Shown: in pieces, positions 28,199-36,902 of the stretch
How the letters are laid out: every line of letters starts with the position of its first letter
Numbering within the stretch: the stretch's first letter is position 1
Assembly (NCBI RefSeq): GCF_007859755.1
Contig: NZ_SJPF01000006.1
Span: 248,010-312,009, forward strand
Length of the DNA: 64,000 bases
DNA from: Blastopirellula retiformator
Lineage (GTDB): Bacteria > Planctomycetota > Planctomycetia > Pirellulales > Pirellulaceae
Direction: 5' to 3'
Notes under the pieces: generated by a model
The model's database searches: none
What the model saw: the letters and a program-made list of their open reading frames with translations, nothing else
Told to the model about the DNA's origin: nothing
Program-made: the position numbers and the translations under genes

Positions 28199-28347
28199 CT
28201 GCCTGTTGAAAAATGCCATCGTGGCATTTTTCAACCTCGCCAGGCTCAGAGCGTAGCTCTTCGCGGCTCGCAAAATAACGACTTACGTCGCTATTTTGGG
28301 ATCGCATCCGTGCGATCACGCAGTCCGTCGAGAAAATCAACGGACTG
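28199..28347 (+). mobile_element. MITE-like element, copy 3, inserted at a stop codon
   Basis: 149 bp, same family. It is flanked by TTAG at 28195-28198 and 28348-28351. The right TTAG read on the minus strand is CTAA and supplies the TAA stop of the GNAT gene (TGC-TAA). Before insertion the convergent stops of the PQQ and GNAT genes were only three bases apart, so the element landed in a minimal intergenic gap without changing either protein. Confidence 0.9.
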
Positions 28348-29271
28348 TTAGCAGGTTTCCGGCATAAAGGTCGGCATCACGATCCCCTCGATAATCGGCG
28401 GGCGATCGTAGGCCTGGGCCAGGTGCAACTCGCAGTTGCGTCCTCCCAAGGCGTACATGATGGCGACCAGCTTGGGGTTATCGCTGGGGATTAGCGCGAC
28501 CGGCGTCTGGCCGGGGTATTGATTCAGTTCGGCGACGATCAGCGCCGCGATTTCGATGGAACTGGTTCCGACCCCGGGACCGATCATGTTGCTGGCTGGA
28601 TGCCCGATCGAAGCCATCGCCCCGGTGATCTCTCCGTTCCGTTCGATCACCGAACAGTGCCAATAGCCCCGCTGGTTGGCGATCATGTACCGCCAGTCCC
28701 CTTCCCGCGACGTCCGCCACACTTCCTGTTCCAGCCGATCGATCGCTTTGACGTCGTCCAATGTGGCCGGACGGACTCGCTCAAGCGGAAGGTCCATCAA
28801 GTGCAAGCCGCCGCCAGACGGAACGCGGAAGAACATATCCTGGTAGACCGCGTACGGATGAAAAAAGCGTCGACTGTAGAGCGAAAACGAATCGAGGTTC
28901 ATCGCGCTCGAAACGAGCCGCAGCGGCAACTCGCGCTCATCGGCGATGCCGATAATGTCGTCCAACAACGCGCTGGCGATTCCGCCGCCGGCAAACTCGC
29001 TAGAAGCGTTCATGATCCCGAGCGAGATGTGCGTCTGGCGGGGATGATAAAAACAGGATCCGATGATCCGGCCATTCGCTGCGCTCTGCGCCACCAGGCA
29101 GCACCCCGGGTCGAGATCTTCGTACACTTCCGGAAACAGCCCGCACGCTTCCGGCGGGCAAAGAAAGATCTTGTCGCGACCATGCGATAGATACCACGCA
29201 TTGGTCGAGGCGTGAATCAACTCGGCGATCTCGGCCGCATCCTTGGCCTCGGCAGGATGGATTTTAAACAT
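28348..29271 (-). CDS. tandem GNAT acetyltransferase-like protein
   Basis: 307 residues. The N-terminal half has a GNAT fold (MFKIHPAEAKDAAEIAELI, NGRIIGSCFYHPRQTHISLG, GGGIASALLDDIIGIADERE for the acyl-CoA loop). A second GNAT-like unit follows from about residue 165 (VRPATLDDVKAIDRLEQEVW, HCSVIERNGEITGAM, SIEIAALIVAELN). The two-domain arrangement suggests a regulatory or structural second copy; the acyl acceptor is unknown. The stop codon TAA is formed by the target duplication of the mobile element, and the protein end (MPTFMPETC) seems complete. Confidence 0.83.
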   Translation of the reverse strand: MFKIHPAEAKDAAEIAELIHASTNAWYLSHGRDKIFLCPPEACGLFPEVYEDLDPGCCLVAQSAANGRIIGSCFYHPRQTHISLGIMNASSEFAGGGIASALLDDIIGIADERELPLRLVSSAMNLDSFSLYSRRFFHPYAVYQDMFFRVPSGGGLHLMDLPLERVRPATLDDVKAIDRLEQEVWRTSREGDWRYMIANQRGYWHCSVIERNGEITGAMASIGHPASNMIGPGVGTSSIEIAALIVAELNQYPGQTPVALIPSDNPKLVAIMYALGGRNCELHLAQAYDRPPIIEGIVMPTFMPETC

Positions 29272-29495
29272 AGACGCTCCCAGAAGTTACTGCTTACATC
29301 TCTAGTTTCCATTGGCCCCCCTCAGAAAGTCAACTCGGCCGCGGCCAGCCGGCATTCGGCACGTACTTTCCAAGATTGAAGGAACGGCGAGCGCCATTAT
29401 CGCATCTGAATATTTGCTGCAATTGCGTTGAAACAGGCCATCAGAAGAATTAGGCTATTTAGGCGCTTACTTCGTCGAAATCTGAGGGCAAGGTC

Positions 29496-30656
29496 ATGAA
29501 TTCAGGCAGGACTCAAGCAGGCAGGCCCTGCGGCTTCACGCTCGTAGAATTGCTGGTTGCAATTGCAATCATTAGCGTTTTGATCGGTCTGTTGATTCCC
29601 GCCGTTCAGCAATCGCGGGAAGCGGCGCGACGCGCTCATTGTCAAAACAATCTCCGCCAAGTTGGTATCGCGGCGCACCTGTTCCATGACGTCAACAAGC
29701 GACTCCCCCCCGGTTGGATCGGGGCCACCCTCGCTGGCAAGCATGAGGTGTTTGGCCTGACCGGTTGGGGCTGGAGCGCCCATCTGCTGCCGCACTTGGA
29801 ACAGAAAGGGATCAGCGATCGGCTGGCGTTTGAATATCCAATGTTGTCGGAAATAAACCAGGTCAGTCGCGAACAAGAGGTTTCCCTGTTTCATTGTCCG
29901 AGCGATCCGTCGACGGCGCCGCTGACCATCTCCTTCCTCAATCAGACGAGTCTGACGCTGCCGCGATCCAACTACGTCGCCAACTTTGGCGCAGCGCCGC
30001 TCATCGCCGCAGGCGGCTTCCAAGGGACAGGTCTCAAGTTTTCCGGCGCCCCGTTCAAAGGCCCTTTCTCGCACAATAGCGGCACGCAGTTGCGTGACTT
30101 CTTGCGCGGCGCCAGCAACACGATCCTTGTCGGAGAACGCCGCTCGAACCCGACCGACGAGTCAACCCGAGCAACCTGGACCGGCTTCGCCTTCGGACAT
30201 GCCCGCTTTTTGGCAAACGTCGTCGGGACCTCGAACAAGCCGATCAACGATCCAGACGATACCGCATTCTCAAGCAGCCACCCAGGCGGCGCTTTATTCT
30301 TGTACGCCGATGGACATGTCCAATTCTGGTCCGACACAAGCGATCACTTGCAATTCGCCCAGGCGTCTCTTTTGGATGAAAACAATGCAGGCCTGGTCAC
30401 CTTGCTGGCGGGGGGAGACGCGGTCTATTATCCCGATGAACCGGATGAGGAAGAAGATGAAGCGGACGATCCTGACGACGAATACGTTCCGCCGGTCAGC
30501 GTTCCGCCTGGTTATTTCTACGGACCCGGCGGCGATGGCGAGGCCCTTTGCCCGATCTGCCTAGAGCCGAGCTTAGAGCCGTGGCCGCATAAGCCTGGCG
30601 AAGATGATCACTTGCCGATTCTGCGGCCGATCCTGCGGCCGATTCGATTCCGTTAG
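29496..30656 (+). CDS. DUF1559 domain protein with acidic C-terminal tail
   Basis: 386 residues. Prepilin-type start [20 protein letters not shown], then the DUF1559 body (IPAVQQSREAARRAHCQNN, AHLFHDVNKRLPPGW, FHCPSDPS, RGASNTILVGERR, SSHPGGALFLYADGHVQFW). Beyond the usual end it carries an unusual tail: an acidic run (DEPDEEEDEADDPDDE), a CPIC motif and a repeated ILRP/ILRP segment encoded by tandem 12-base units. The tail is about 60 residues longer than in typical DUF1559 proteins. The stop codon TAG lies within the TTAG duplicated by mobile element copy 4. Confidence 0.87.
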   Translation: MNSGRTQAGRPCGFTLVELLVAIAIISVLIGLLIPAVQQSREAARRAHCQNNLRQVGIAAHLFHDVNKRLPPGWIGATLAGKHEVFGLTGWGWSAHLLPHLEQKGISDRLAFEYPMLSEINQVSREQEVSLFHCPSDPSTAPLTISFLNQTSLTLPRSNYVANFGAAPLIAAGGFQGTGLKFSGAPFKGPFSHNSGTQLRDFLRGASNTILVGERRSNPTDESTRATWTGFAFGHARFLANVVGTSNKPINDPDDTAFSSSHPGGALFLYADGHVQFWSDTSDHLQFAQASLLDENNAGLVTLLAGGDAVYYPDEPDEEEDEADDPDDEYVPPVSVPPGYFYGPGGDGEALCPICLEPSLEPWPHKPGEDDHLPILRPILRPIRFR

Positions 30657-30805
30657 CAGTCCGTTGATTTTCTCAACGGGCTGCTGGATCGCAGGGATGC
30701 GATCCAAAAATAGCGACGTAAGTCGTTATTTTGCGAGCCGCGAAGAGCTATGCTCTGAGCCTGGCGAGGTTGGAAAATGCCACGAGGGCATTTTTCAACA
30801 GGCAG
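30657..30805 (-). mobile_element. MITE-like element, copy 4, inserted at a stop codon
   Basis: 149 bp in reverse orientation. On the plus strand it starts CAGTCCGTTGA and ends TCAACAGGCAG. It is flanked by TTAG at 30653-30656 and 30806-30809. The left TTAG contains the TAG stop of the DUF1559 gene, so the insertion preserved its end. Confidence 0.9.
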
Positions 30806-30944
30806 TTAGGTCTCGCGCGACGCCACCCCCCAATCATCCACCTTTCTCGCTAGAATCAAAGCAAGTTCCCTGGTAACGAACCGGACCATCGGTGCATCCA
30901 AACAAATTGACCGTTGGTTCCTTTGATTCTTGCGAAAGGACGTC

Positions 30945-32156
30945 ATGCCGCTGTTTCGATATGCCCTGCTGCTGCCGCTCATCGTTCCTACCTTGACCTT
31001 CGCCCAAGATTCCGGAATTGAGCCTGCGGCGCTCGACGGCCGCGACGGACGCAACTTGGCGCTCGATCAGTTTTTTCCGCAGCCGCAACTGAAGGTTGCC
31101 GAGACGAAGCTGGAGCAAGCGAAGTTTCCGGTGATCGACGCCCACACTCACTTTCGCTATCGACTCCGCAGTTCGCCGGAACAGCTGGATGACTTTGTCG
31201 CCGTGATGGACAAGCAAAACATCGCGATCTGCGTCAGCCTGGATGGACGACTGGGGGACGAATTTGACGCCCACGCCAAGTACCTGTGGACCAAGTACCC
31301 CAACCGCTTTCTGATTTACGCCAACATCGACTGGCAAGGCGCCGGCGACCCCGACAAACCGGAGACCTGGGATTGCCAACGTCCCGACTTTGGCCGCCGC
31401 ATGGCGATGGCCCTGGCCGACGCCAAAGAAAAAGGCGCCAGCGGGCTGAAGCTGTTCAAGCAGTTTGGGCTCGGGCACAAGGACGCCGACGGATCGCTAC
31501 TAAAAATCGACGATCCCCGCTGGGACCCGATCTGGAAAGCCTGTGGCGAGCTCGGTCTGCCGGTGATCATTCATACCGCCGATCCAGCCGCCTTCTTCGA
31601 TCCAATCGATGAGACGAATGAACGCTGGGAAGAACTGCATCGCCATCCCGATTGGCACTTTCCGCCCGACAAGTTCCCGACGCGCCAATCGCTGTTGGAG
31701 GCCCGAAACCGGGTGATCGCGAGACATCCCGAGACCACTTTCATCGGCGCCCACTTCGCCAATAACTCGGAAGATCTGGCGACCGTCGCGAAGTGGCTGC
31801 ATACCTATCCCAACCTGGTGATCGAACCGGCGTCACGCATTAGCGAACTGGGGCGTCAGCCTTACACGTCGCGAAAATTCTTTCTGAAGTACGCCGATCG
31901 AATCTTGTTTGGGACCGACGGACCGTGGCCCGAACTTCGTTTGACCTACTACTGGCGGTTCCTGGAAACATACAACGAGTACTTTCCTTATTCGGAAAAG
32001 CCATTTCCGCCGCAAGGTTTTTGGCGGATCTATGGCATCGGCCTGCCGGACGACGTACTGAAGAAGGTCTACTCGGAGAACGCCTGTCGCATCATTCCGC
32101 ACGCCCAGGAAAAGCTCGACGCGTGGCGCAAAGAACAAGCCGCCGCATCAAAGTAA
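30945..32156 (+). CDS. exported amidohydrolase family 2 protein
   Basis: 403 residues. Signal peptide PLFRYALLLPLIVPTLTFA, then a TIM-barrel amidohydrolase: FPVIDAHTHFRYR (metal-binding HxH), LPVIIHTADPAAFFDP, TTFIGAHFANNS and RILFGTDGPWPE with the conserved Asp. Family members include decarboxylases and lactonases for aromatic or sugar acids; this one appears to be periplasmic, which is common in planctomycetes. The substrate is unknown. ATG at 30945 with GAAAGGA just upstream. The gene ends in a nine-base overlap with the convergent DUF58 gene. Confidence 0.87.
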   Translation: MPLFRYALLLPLIVPTLTFAQDSGIEPAALDGRDGRNLALDQFFPQPQLKVAETKLEQAKFPVIDAHTHFRYRLRSSPEQLDDFVAVMDKQNIAICVSLDGRLGDEFDAHAKYLWTKYPNRFLIYANIDWQGAGDPDKPETWDCQRPDFGRRMAMALADAKEKGASGLKLFKQFGLGHKDADGSLLKIDDPRWDPIWKACGELGLPVIIHTADPAAFFDPIDETNERWEELHRHPDWHFPPDKFPTRQSLLEARNRVIARHPETTFIGAHFANNSEDLATVAKWLHTYPNLVIEPASRISELGRQPYTSRKFFLKYADRILFGTDGPWPELRLTYYWRFLETYNEYFPYSEKPFPPQGFWRIYGIGLPDDVLKKVYSENACRIIPHAQEKLDAWRKEQAAASK

Positions 32157-33572
32157 GTGGCGGGCTTTGATCTCAAGGTACTGATTGACCAGGTTGGCGG
32201 TCAGGTCTTCCGGAAAGACGTCCATCGCCATTACGCCGCGATGGGCCAGGTCGGTTAGCACCTGGTGGCGCCAGGTGAGAATCTCAGCCGCAGCCGCCGC
32301 TTCAAACAGATCGCGGCCATACAGCTTCTCATTGTCGGCCGCATCAAACAGGCGATGATCGCGGAGCAAAATCCCGAGCGGCAAATGCCGTCCGACGATC
32401 GTCCCCAGGTACTGCTCCACCTGGTGGGCGTTCACCTCGTCAATGACGTTGGAAATCATCACCACCAGCGAGCGCTTCTGACAGTGGGCCCGCAGGTACA
32501 TGAAGGCCGAGTCATACCGCGATTCGACCAACTGCGGGAAGCGGTCGTACGACGCGTGCAGCAGATGGTTCATTTGGTTCGCGCCGCTACGCGGCGGAAC
32601 GTACGACAGCACCTCGTTGGAGAAGCAGATCGCCCCGACCGAGTCGCCTTGCCGTAGCGCCACGTAGCTCATCATCAACATCGCGTTGAGCGAGTGATCG
32701 AGCAGGCTGATGCCGTCCGCCTCGTTGGTCATCATGCGGCCGCAGTCAATCATAAAAATGATTCGCTGCGATTGGCTGCTTTGAAACTCACGGACGGTTA
32801 GCTTGCGGCGGCGGGCAGTCGAGCGCCAGTCGATATGCTTGTAGTTATCGTCAAGCGTGTAATCGCGGAGCCGCTCAAAATCGTGATCCTGACCCACCTT
32901 GCGAGTGCGTCGCACGCCCATCAAGCTCAAGCGGTTGGTCCGGGCGAGGATCGCGTACTCCGACAGTTGTTTCATGTCGGGGTAGACTTTGATCTCGGTC
33001 TCGACCGGAATGCGGACAAATTTCCGCCACAGCCGGAAAAAGCTGGTCACCTGGACGTAGACATACTCCATCTGAAACGAGCCGCGGGAGTTCGGTTCAA
33101 ACTCGTAATGAACCGTCGCTCGACTGCTAGGATTGAGATCCATCTGGAACTCTTCCGGCAGCGCCGCAAACAGTTGCGGCACATCGTCGCGGATCGCCGT
33201 CGCAATACGGTAGGGACTGCGATTTTCGATCAGTAGCGTAACCCGATGCTTTTTTTGCAGCGAAGCGATCCGCAGCGTCTCGCGCTCGGCTTTCAGGTGT
33301 CTGGCCAGCGGCAACGTCAAGAGATCGGCAAAACCCACCAGCAAGATCAAACCGTCCAGCGCTAGTGCGATGAGCAGCACCAGCGGGCTGACCAACACGC
33401 CCACCGAGGCGATCAGCGGCGCAGCGAACAATACCGCCATCCACCGCGTGGGATAAACCCGCCCAAATCGCGCAAACAGCAGCAGCGGCAAAGCGAACGC
33501 GACGAACATCATGATCGGCGTCGCCGGCGACGCTTTCAACGCCGACTCGATGTACTGAACAATCAAATTCAC
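32148..33572 (-). CDS. DUF58 domain protein
   Basis: 474 residues. Two hydrophobic segments near the N-terminus (about 15-35 and 46-85) anchor it. The DUF58 core contains GVRRTRKVGQDHDFERLRDY and NYKHIDWRSTARRRKLTVRE, followed by a vWA-like part with FMIDCGRMM and SLVVMISNVIDEVN. DUF58 proteins are usual partners of MoxR ATPases and are thought to act with them in assembling or maturing other proteins. It is the last gene of the seven-gene minus-strand operon, overlapping the MoxR gene by four bases. Confidence 0.9.
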   Translation of the reverse strand: MNLIVQYIESALKASPATPIMMFVAFALPLLLFARFGRVYPTRWMAVLFAAPLIASVGVLVSPLVLLIALALDGLILLVGFADLLTLPLARHLKAERETLRIASLQKKHRVTLLIENRSPYRIATAIRDDVPQLFAALPEEFQMDLNPSSRATVHYEFEPNSRGSFQMEYVYVQVTSFFRLWRKFVRIPVETEIKVYPDMKQLSEYAILARTNRLSLMGVRRTRKVGQDHDFERLRDYTLDDNYKHIDWRSTARRRKLTVREFQSSQSQRIIFMIDCGRMMTNEADGISLLDHSLNAMLMMSYVALRQGDSVGAICFSNEVLSYVPPRSGANQMNHLLHASYDRFPQLVESRYDSAFMYLRAHCQKRSLVVMISNVIDEVNAHQVEQYLGTIVGRHLPLGILLRDHRLFDAADNEKLYGRDLFEAAAAAEILTWRHQVLTDLAHRGVMAMDVFPEDLTANLVNQYLEIKARHLL

Positions 33573-34819
33573 AGCCGCGGGACCTCCACGGTCCGGATCA
33601 ATTCGGTCAGCAAGTCGTCGACGTCATGTCCTTCCACTTCCGCTTCGGCCGACAGAATCACGCGATGGCGGAGCGTCGGAATCGCGATCTGCACCACGTC
33701 GTCCGGCACCGCATAGTTGCGACCGCTAAAGGCGGCCAACGTACGGGCGCCCTGCATCAAGGTAATGCCGGCACGCGGCGAAGCGCCCATGTGGAACTGC
33801 GGCCACTCGCGGGTCAAACGGACGATCTTGTTGATGTAGTCGATCAGTTTGTCGTCGACAATCACGTCGCTGTTCGACTGCGTGATCTCCAAGATCTCTT
33901 GCGGCGAGGTGACCACCTCCAGCTCTTCTTCGAGCCGGCGATTAATGTCCTCCTGGCGGCTGTGCATCTTCAAGATTTCGGCTTCTTCTTCGACCGCCGG
34001 ATAGTTCAAATTCAGCTTGAACATGAAACGGTCGAGCTGCGCTTCCGGCAGATTGTAGGTTCCTTCCGACTCGATCGGATTTTGCGTCGCCAGCACCAAA
34101 AACGGCCGGTCAATGTTGTGGCTGGTCCCGTCAATCGTGACGCGAAACTCTTGCATGATTTCCAAGAGCGCCGCGTGCGTCTTGGCGGGCGAACGGTTGA
34201 TTTCGTCCGCCAACAGCAACTGCGTGAAGATCGGTCCCGGGCGAAAACGGAACTCGTTGGTCTTCATGTCAAAGATCGGCGCCCCGGTAATGTCGGACGG
34301 CATCAAGTCGGCCGTAAACTGCACGCGGCCAAATTGGCAACCGAGCACCCGACCCAAGGTTCGCACAAACAAAGTCTTGCCGAGCCCCGGCGCACTTTCG
34401 ATCAACACGTGCCCGCTGGAGAAGAGTGCGGTCAGCGTTCCCAGCACCAACTCATCCTGACCAACATAGATCTTGCTAATCTCGCGCGTGATTTTCTTGA
34501 AGAGCTGACGCGTCCGGGTATCGCTTCCTTCTTCGGCGTGATGCCCCTGAATCGTCGTCTGAAACGCCCCGGTCTGCGGCGGCGCCGCGGCGGGCGGATT
34601 GGGCGTCGGCATCGCAGGCGATGCCGGAGATGCCGACGCGACCGGATCGGGAGCGGCGAGACCTGGACCGGCGGCCGCTGCTGCGCCATCCGGAATCACT
34701 TGCACCGAACCGCAATCAGGGCACTTCGCCTTCTTACCGGCTGCAGAGCTAGGAACGCGCAGCGATTTACTGCAGGCGGAACAAGCGAACTCGATCGTAT
34801 CGGAAGTTGGCGAACTCAT
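33569..34819 (-). CDS. MoxR-family AAA ATPase with N-terminal zinc ribbon
   Basis: 416 residues. The N-terminus is a two-CxxC zinc-ribbon-like segment (FACSACSKSLRVP, KCPDCGSVQVIPD) joined by an alanine/proline linker to an AAA+ domain. Walker A is SAPGLGKTLFVRTLG, Walker B LLLADEINRSPAKTHA, and the sensor regions are FLVLATQNPIESEGTYNLPE and GASPRAGITLMQGARTLAA. MoxR proteins act as ATP-driven chaperones for metal or cofactor insertion, usually with DUF58/vWA partners as here. The added zinc ribbon is unusual for MoxR and may bind the substrate or the membrane partner. Confidence 0.92.
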   Translation of the reverse strand: MSSPTSDTIEFACSACSKSLRVPSSAAGKKAKCPDCGSVQVIPDGAAAAAGPGLAAPDPVASASPASPAMPTPNPPAAAPPQTGAFQTTIQGHHAEEGSDTRTRQLFKKITREISKIYVGQDELVLGTLTALFSSGHVLIESAPGLGKTLFVRTLGRVLGCQFGRVQFTADLMPSDITGAPIFDMKTNEFRFRPGPIFTQLLLADEINRSPAKTHAALLEIMQEFRVTIDGTSHNIDRPFLVLATQNPIESEGTYNLPEAQLDRFMFKLNLNYPAVEEEAEILKMHSRQEDINRRLEEELEVVTSPQEILEITQSNSDVIVDDKLIDYINKIVRLTREWPQFHMGASPRAGITLMQGARTLAAFSGRNYAVPDDVVQIAIPTLRHRVILSAEAEVEGHDVDDLLTELIRTVEVPRL

Positions 34820-34860
34820 CGTTGCGAATCAAAGCTCCCAGAGGGAATAATTGGCTAGAT

Positions 34861-36063
34861 CTAAGGTTTCACGCGGGCGCGACCGACGCGTCGATAGACG
34901 GTCTCGCCGCGGGCGATCTGTTGATATTGGCGCACCCGCAGTTGAGCGTAGTCGTAGTCGTCGGTCGCTTCCAGCAATTCGCCCAAAGCGCCGATATGTT
35001 TTTGAAAATCGGTAGAACGAACTTCCGGCAAGCGTTTCGGCCGTCCAAAAATCGGGAACGCCGCGAAACAAAAGACGATCAACAACAATGCGATATGCAG
35101 CCCCAGCGGACTAAGGGGCCAAACGGTCAGCCACTCCCAACCCGATCGCCCCGCCGAAACGTCGCTGGCGGTGATGATCTCGACCCCATCGTCGCCCGAC
35201 TCGAGAAACGTCACGGTCTGTCCGTATCCGCATTCTTCGATCAGGCTGGCCGCCAGCTTGCGATGCTCATGATTGACCAGCGGCTGGTTCAGCAAAAACG
35301 AGCCGTTGCTGACGACGATCAGCTGAATACCAACGTCGTAATCGTCCCAATAAAGAATGGCGATCGGATCTTTGCCGTCGGCGGTCGCCAACACGACTTC
35401 GCTGTTAGGCATCATCTCCGACAGGCTGCCGTACTCATCCTTGTCCCAGTTCTCGGAATAGCCGATCCGCGACCGCAGGACGAGATCGGTCTTACCGGCG
35501 TCGACTCCGTCGGCCCAGCGTCCGGTGAGTCGTCGCGGTCGACGCGTCGGCAAATCCCGCTCGACCGCATACCACTCGCAATCGAACTTGTTCGCGGCGC
35601 CAGCCGAGATCTGGTCGAAATCGTGCTGCGCAATCCCCTTCTCCCGCTGTGCGGTCAACAATTGCTCAGCAGAAGCGGTCTCGGTCATCGTGTTCCAATA
35701 TTCAATCGCCGCATCAAAATCGCGGTCGATGTAGATAAGCGTGCGATCGGGCGCCGCTTGCAGCCAGGTTTCCAGATAGTCGCGCACCTCCTGCGTCGGG
35801 GGCGAAAACGAATTGGGCGCCCATACGATGACGTCGCTTTGCTCGATCCGGGGCGAGAGCCGTTCGACCGTGCGCACCGTATAGCCAGCGCGGCGAAATA
35901 GCTCGCCCAGGACGTGCGTGCCGTTGACGCTCGAGGTCTGCTGATATCCGCTGCGGACGCCATACGAGGTCGGTACCGTCACTTCTTTCGAATCGCAACC
36001 GGCGAACACGCCCAGCAACGCGATCGTCAGCGTCAGCCCGAGGTTGGTTAACTTCCACTTCAT
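34861..36063 (-). CDS. DUF4350 domain protein (lipoprotein-like signal, one C-terminal TM)
   Basis: 400 residues. The start has a signal peptide with a possible lipobox (VFAGC, about residue 23). A Rossmann-like DUF4350 region follows (VNGTHVLGELFRRAGYTV, QSDVIVWAPNSFSPPTQEV). Near residue 320 a membrane helix (LGLHIALLLIVFCFAAFPIF) precedes a basic C-terminus with an RLPEVRSTDFQKHIGALGELL segment. The protein is the usual neighbour of DUF4129, MoxR and DUF58. Function unknown; probably part of a membrane assembly with them. Starts with a four-base overlap with the preceding gene. Confidence 0.8.
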   Translation of the reverse strand: MKWKLTNLGLTLTIALLGVFAGCDSKEVTVPTSYGVRSGYQQTSSVNGTHVLGELFRRAGYTVRTVERLSPRIEQSDVIVWAPNSFSPPTQEVRDYLETWLQAAPDRTLIYIDRDFDAAIEYWNTMTETASAEQLLTAQREKGIAQHDFDQISAGAANKFDCEWYAVERDLPTRRPRRLTGRWADGVDAGKTDLVLRSRIGYSENWDKDEYGSLSEMMPNSEVVLATADGKDPIAILYWDDYDVGIQLIVVSNGSFLLNQPLVNHEHRKLAASLIEECGYGQTVTFLESGDDGVEIITASDVSAGRSGWEWLTVWPLSPLGLHIALLLIVFCFAAFPIFGRPKRLPEVRSTDFQKHIGALGELLEATDDYDYAQLRVRQYQQIARGETVYRRVGRARVKP

Positions 36064-36902
36064 GACGCCGCTCCGCTCAATTGCTTACGAAACGGCTCCA
36101 ACTGGCCCCAACAGCGCTCAAAGCCGTCGCGAGACAGCGTCCGTTGCCCGAAGAAGACGTCCTCGAAGGCCCGCATCGTCACTTCCAGGATATCCTCGAT
36201 CGCGTGGTTCTTGCGGAGTTCGCGGAGGTACTGTCCGTTGGTCTTTCCCTTGGCCAGTCGAATCAAATGCCGTTTGTCGAGCTCGACCAGTTCATAGCTA
36301 AACAGGTAGACGATCGCCTCGTTGAAATCTCCCCGGTCGTAGCAGCGGCGGGCTTCGGCCAGCAGATCGGAGTCAGGTCGTTTGACCTGAAACGGCAGAC
36401 TCTCGAGCCGATCGACTTGCGTCGTCGTATCCATATCCTCTGGACGTTGGCGATTGGAACCGCCGGACGATATCGGCTCTTCGCTCTCTAAATAGCGATA
36501 GATCAAATACGCGACCAGTCCCAACACGACCAGAATCACGGTGTACAACATGATGGCGCCCAACGAAAACAGACCGCCGCTAAACAGCGTGCCCAGCCAC
36601 GAAAGATCGGGCCACCAGTTCCACGAAGTGCGGGTCGTCACCGCCTTCGGATTCGCCGGGGCGGGACGAAAATCGTTCGACTTGGGCGGGGTCACGTCAA
36701 CCCGCTGCAGCGCATCTTTGTCGGCGTCGTACCACGCGGCCGACGGCAACCGCGTAAGTTCGTCCTTCGTCGTCGCGACCGGCTCATCGACCTTACCTGT
36801 GGTCGGCTGCTCCTCCCACCAATCTTGTCCGCGGGCGGTCGACGCCAGGCAGAGCAGCAGGAGGATCGGCATGATCTTGTTGGGAATGCGGAGCGCGCTC
36901 AT
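36060..36902 (-). CDS. DUF4129 domain membrane protein
   Basis: 280 residues. The ATG at 36902 overlaps the stop of the upstream gene (ATGA) and gives a signal peptide (IMPILLLLCLASTARG); a longer upstream frame would run through that gene antiphase. A membrane helix near residue 135 (GAIMLYTVILVVLGLVAYLI) precedes a cytosolic helical domain, LAEARRCYDRGDFNEAIVYL and IRLAKGKTNGQYLRELR, typical of DUF4129. In other bacteria it is linked to MoxR/DUF58 operons; the exact role is unknown. Confidence 0.85.
   Translation of the reverse strand: MSALRIPNKIMPILLLLCLASTARGQDWWEEQPTTGKVDEPVATTKDELTRLPSAAWYDADKDALQRVDVTPPKSNDFRPAPANPKAVTTRTSWNWWPDLSWLGTLFSGGLFSLGAIMLYTVILVVLGLVAYLIYRYLESEEPISSGGSNRQRPEDMDTTTQVDRLESLPFQVKRPDSDLLAEARRCYDRGDFNEAIVYLFSYELVELDKRHLIRLAKGKTNGQYLRELRKNHAIEDILEVTMRAFEDVFFGQRTLSRDGFERCWGQLEPFRKQLSGAAS

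Noticed and set aside
33626-34858. 410-codon plus-strand frame across the MoxR gene
   Set aside because: Antisense to a clear AAA ATPase; no recognisable motif.
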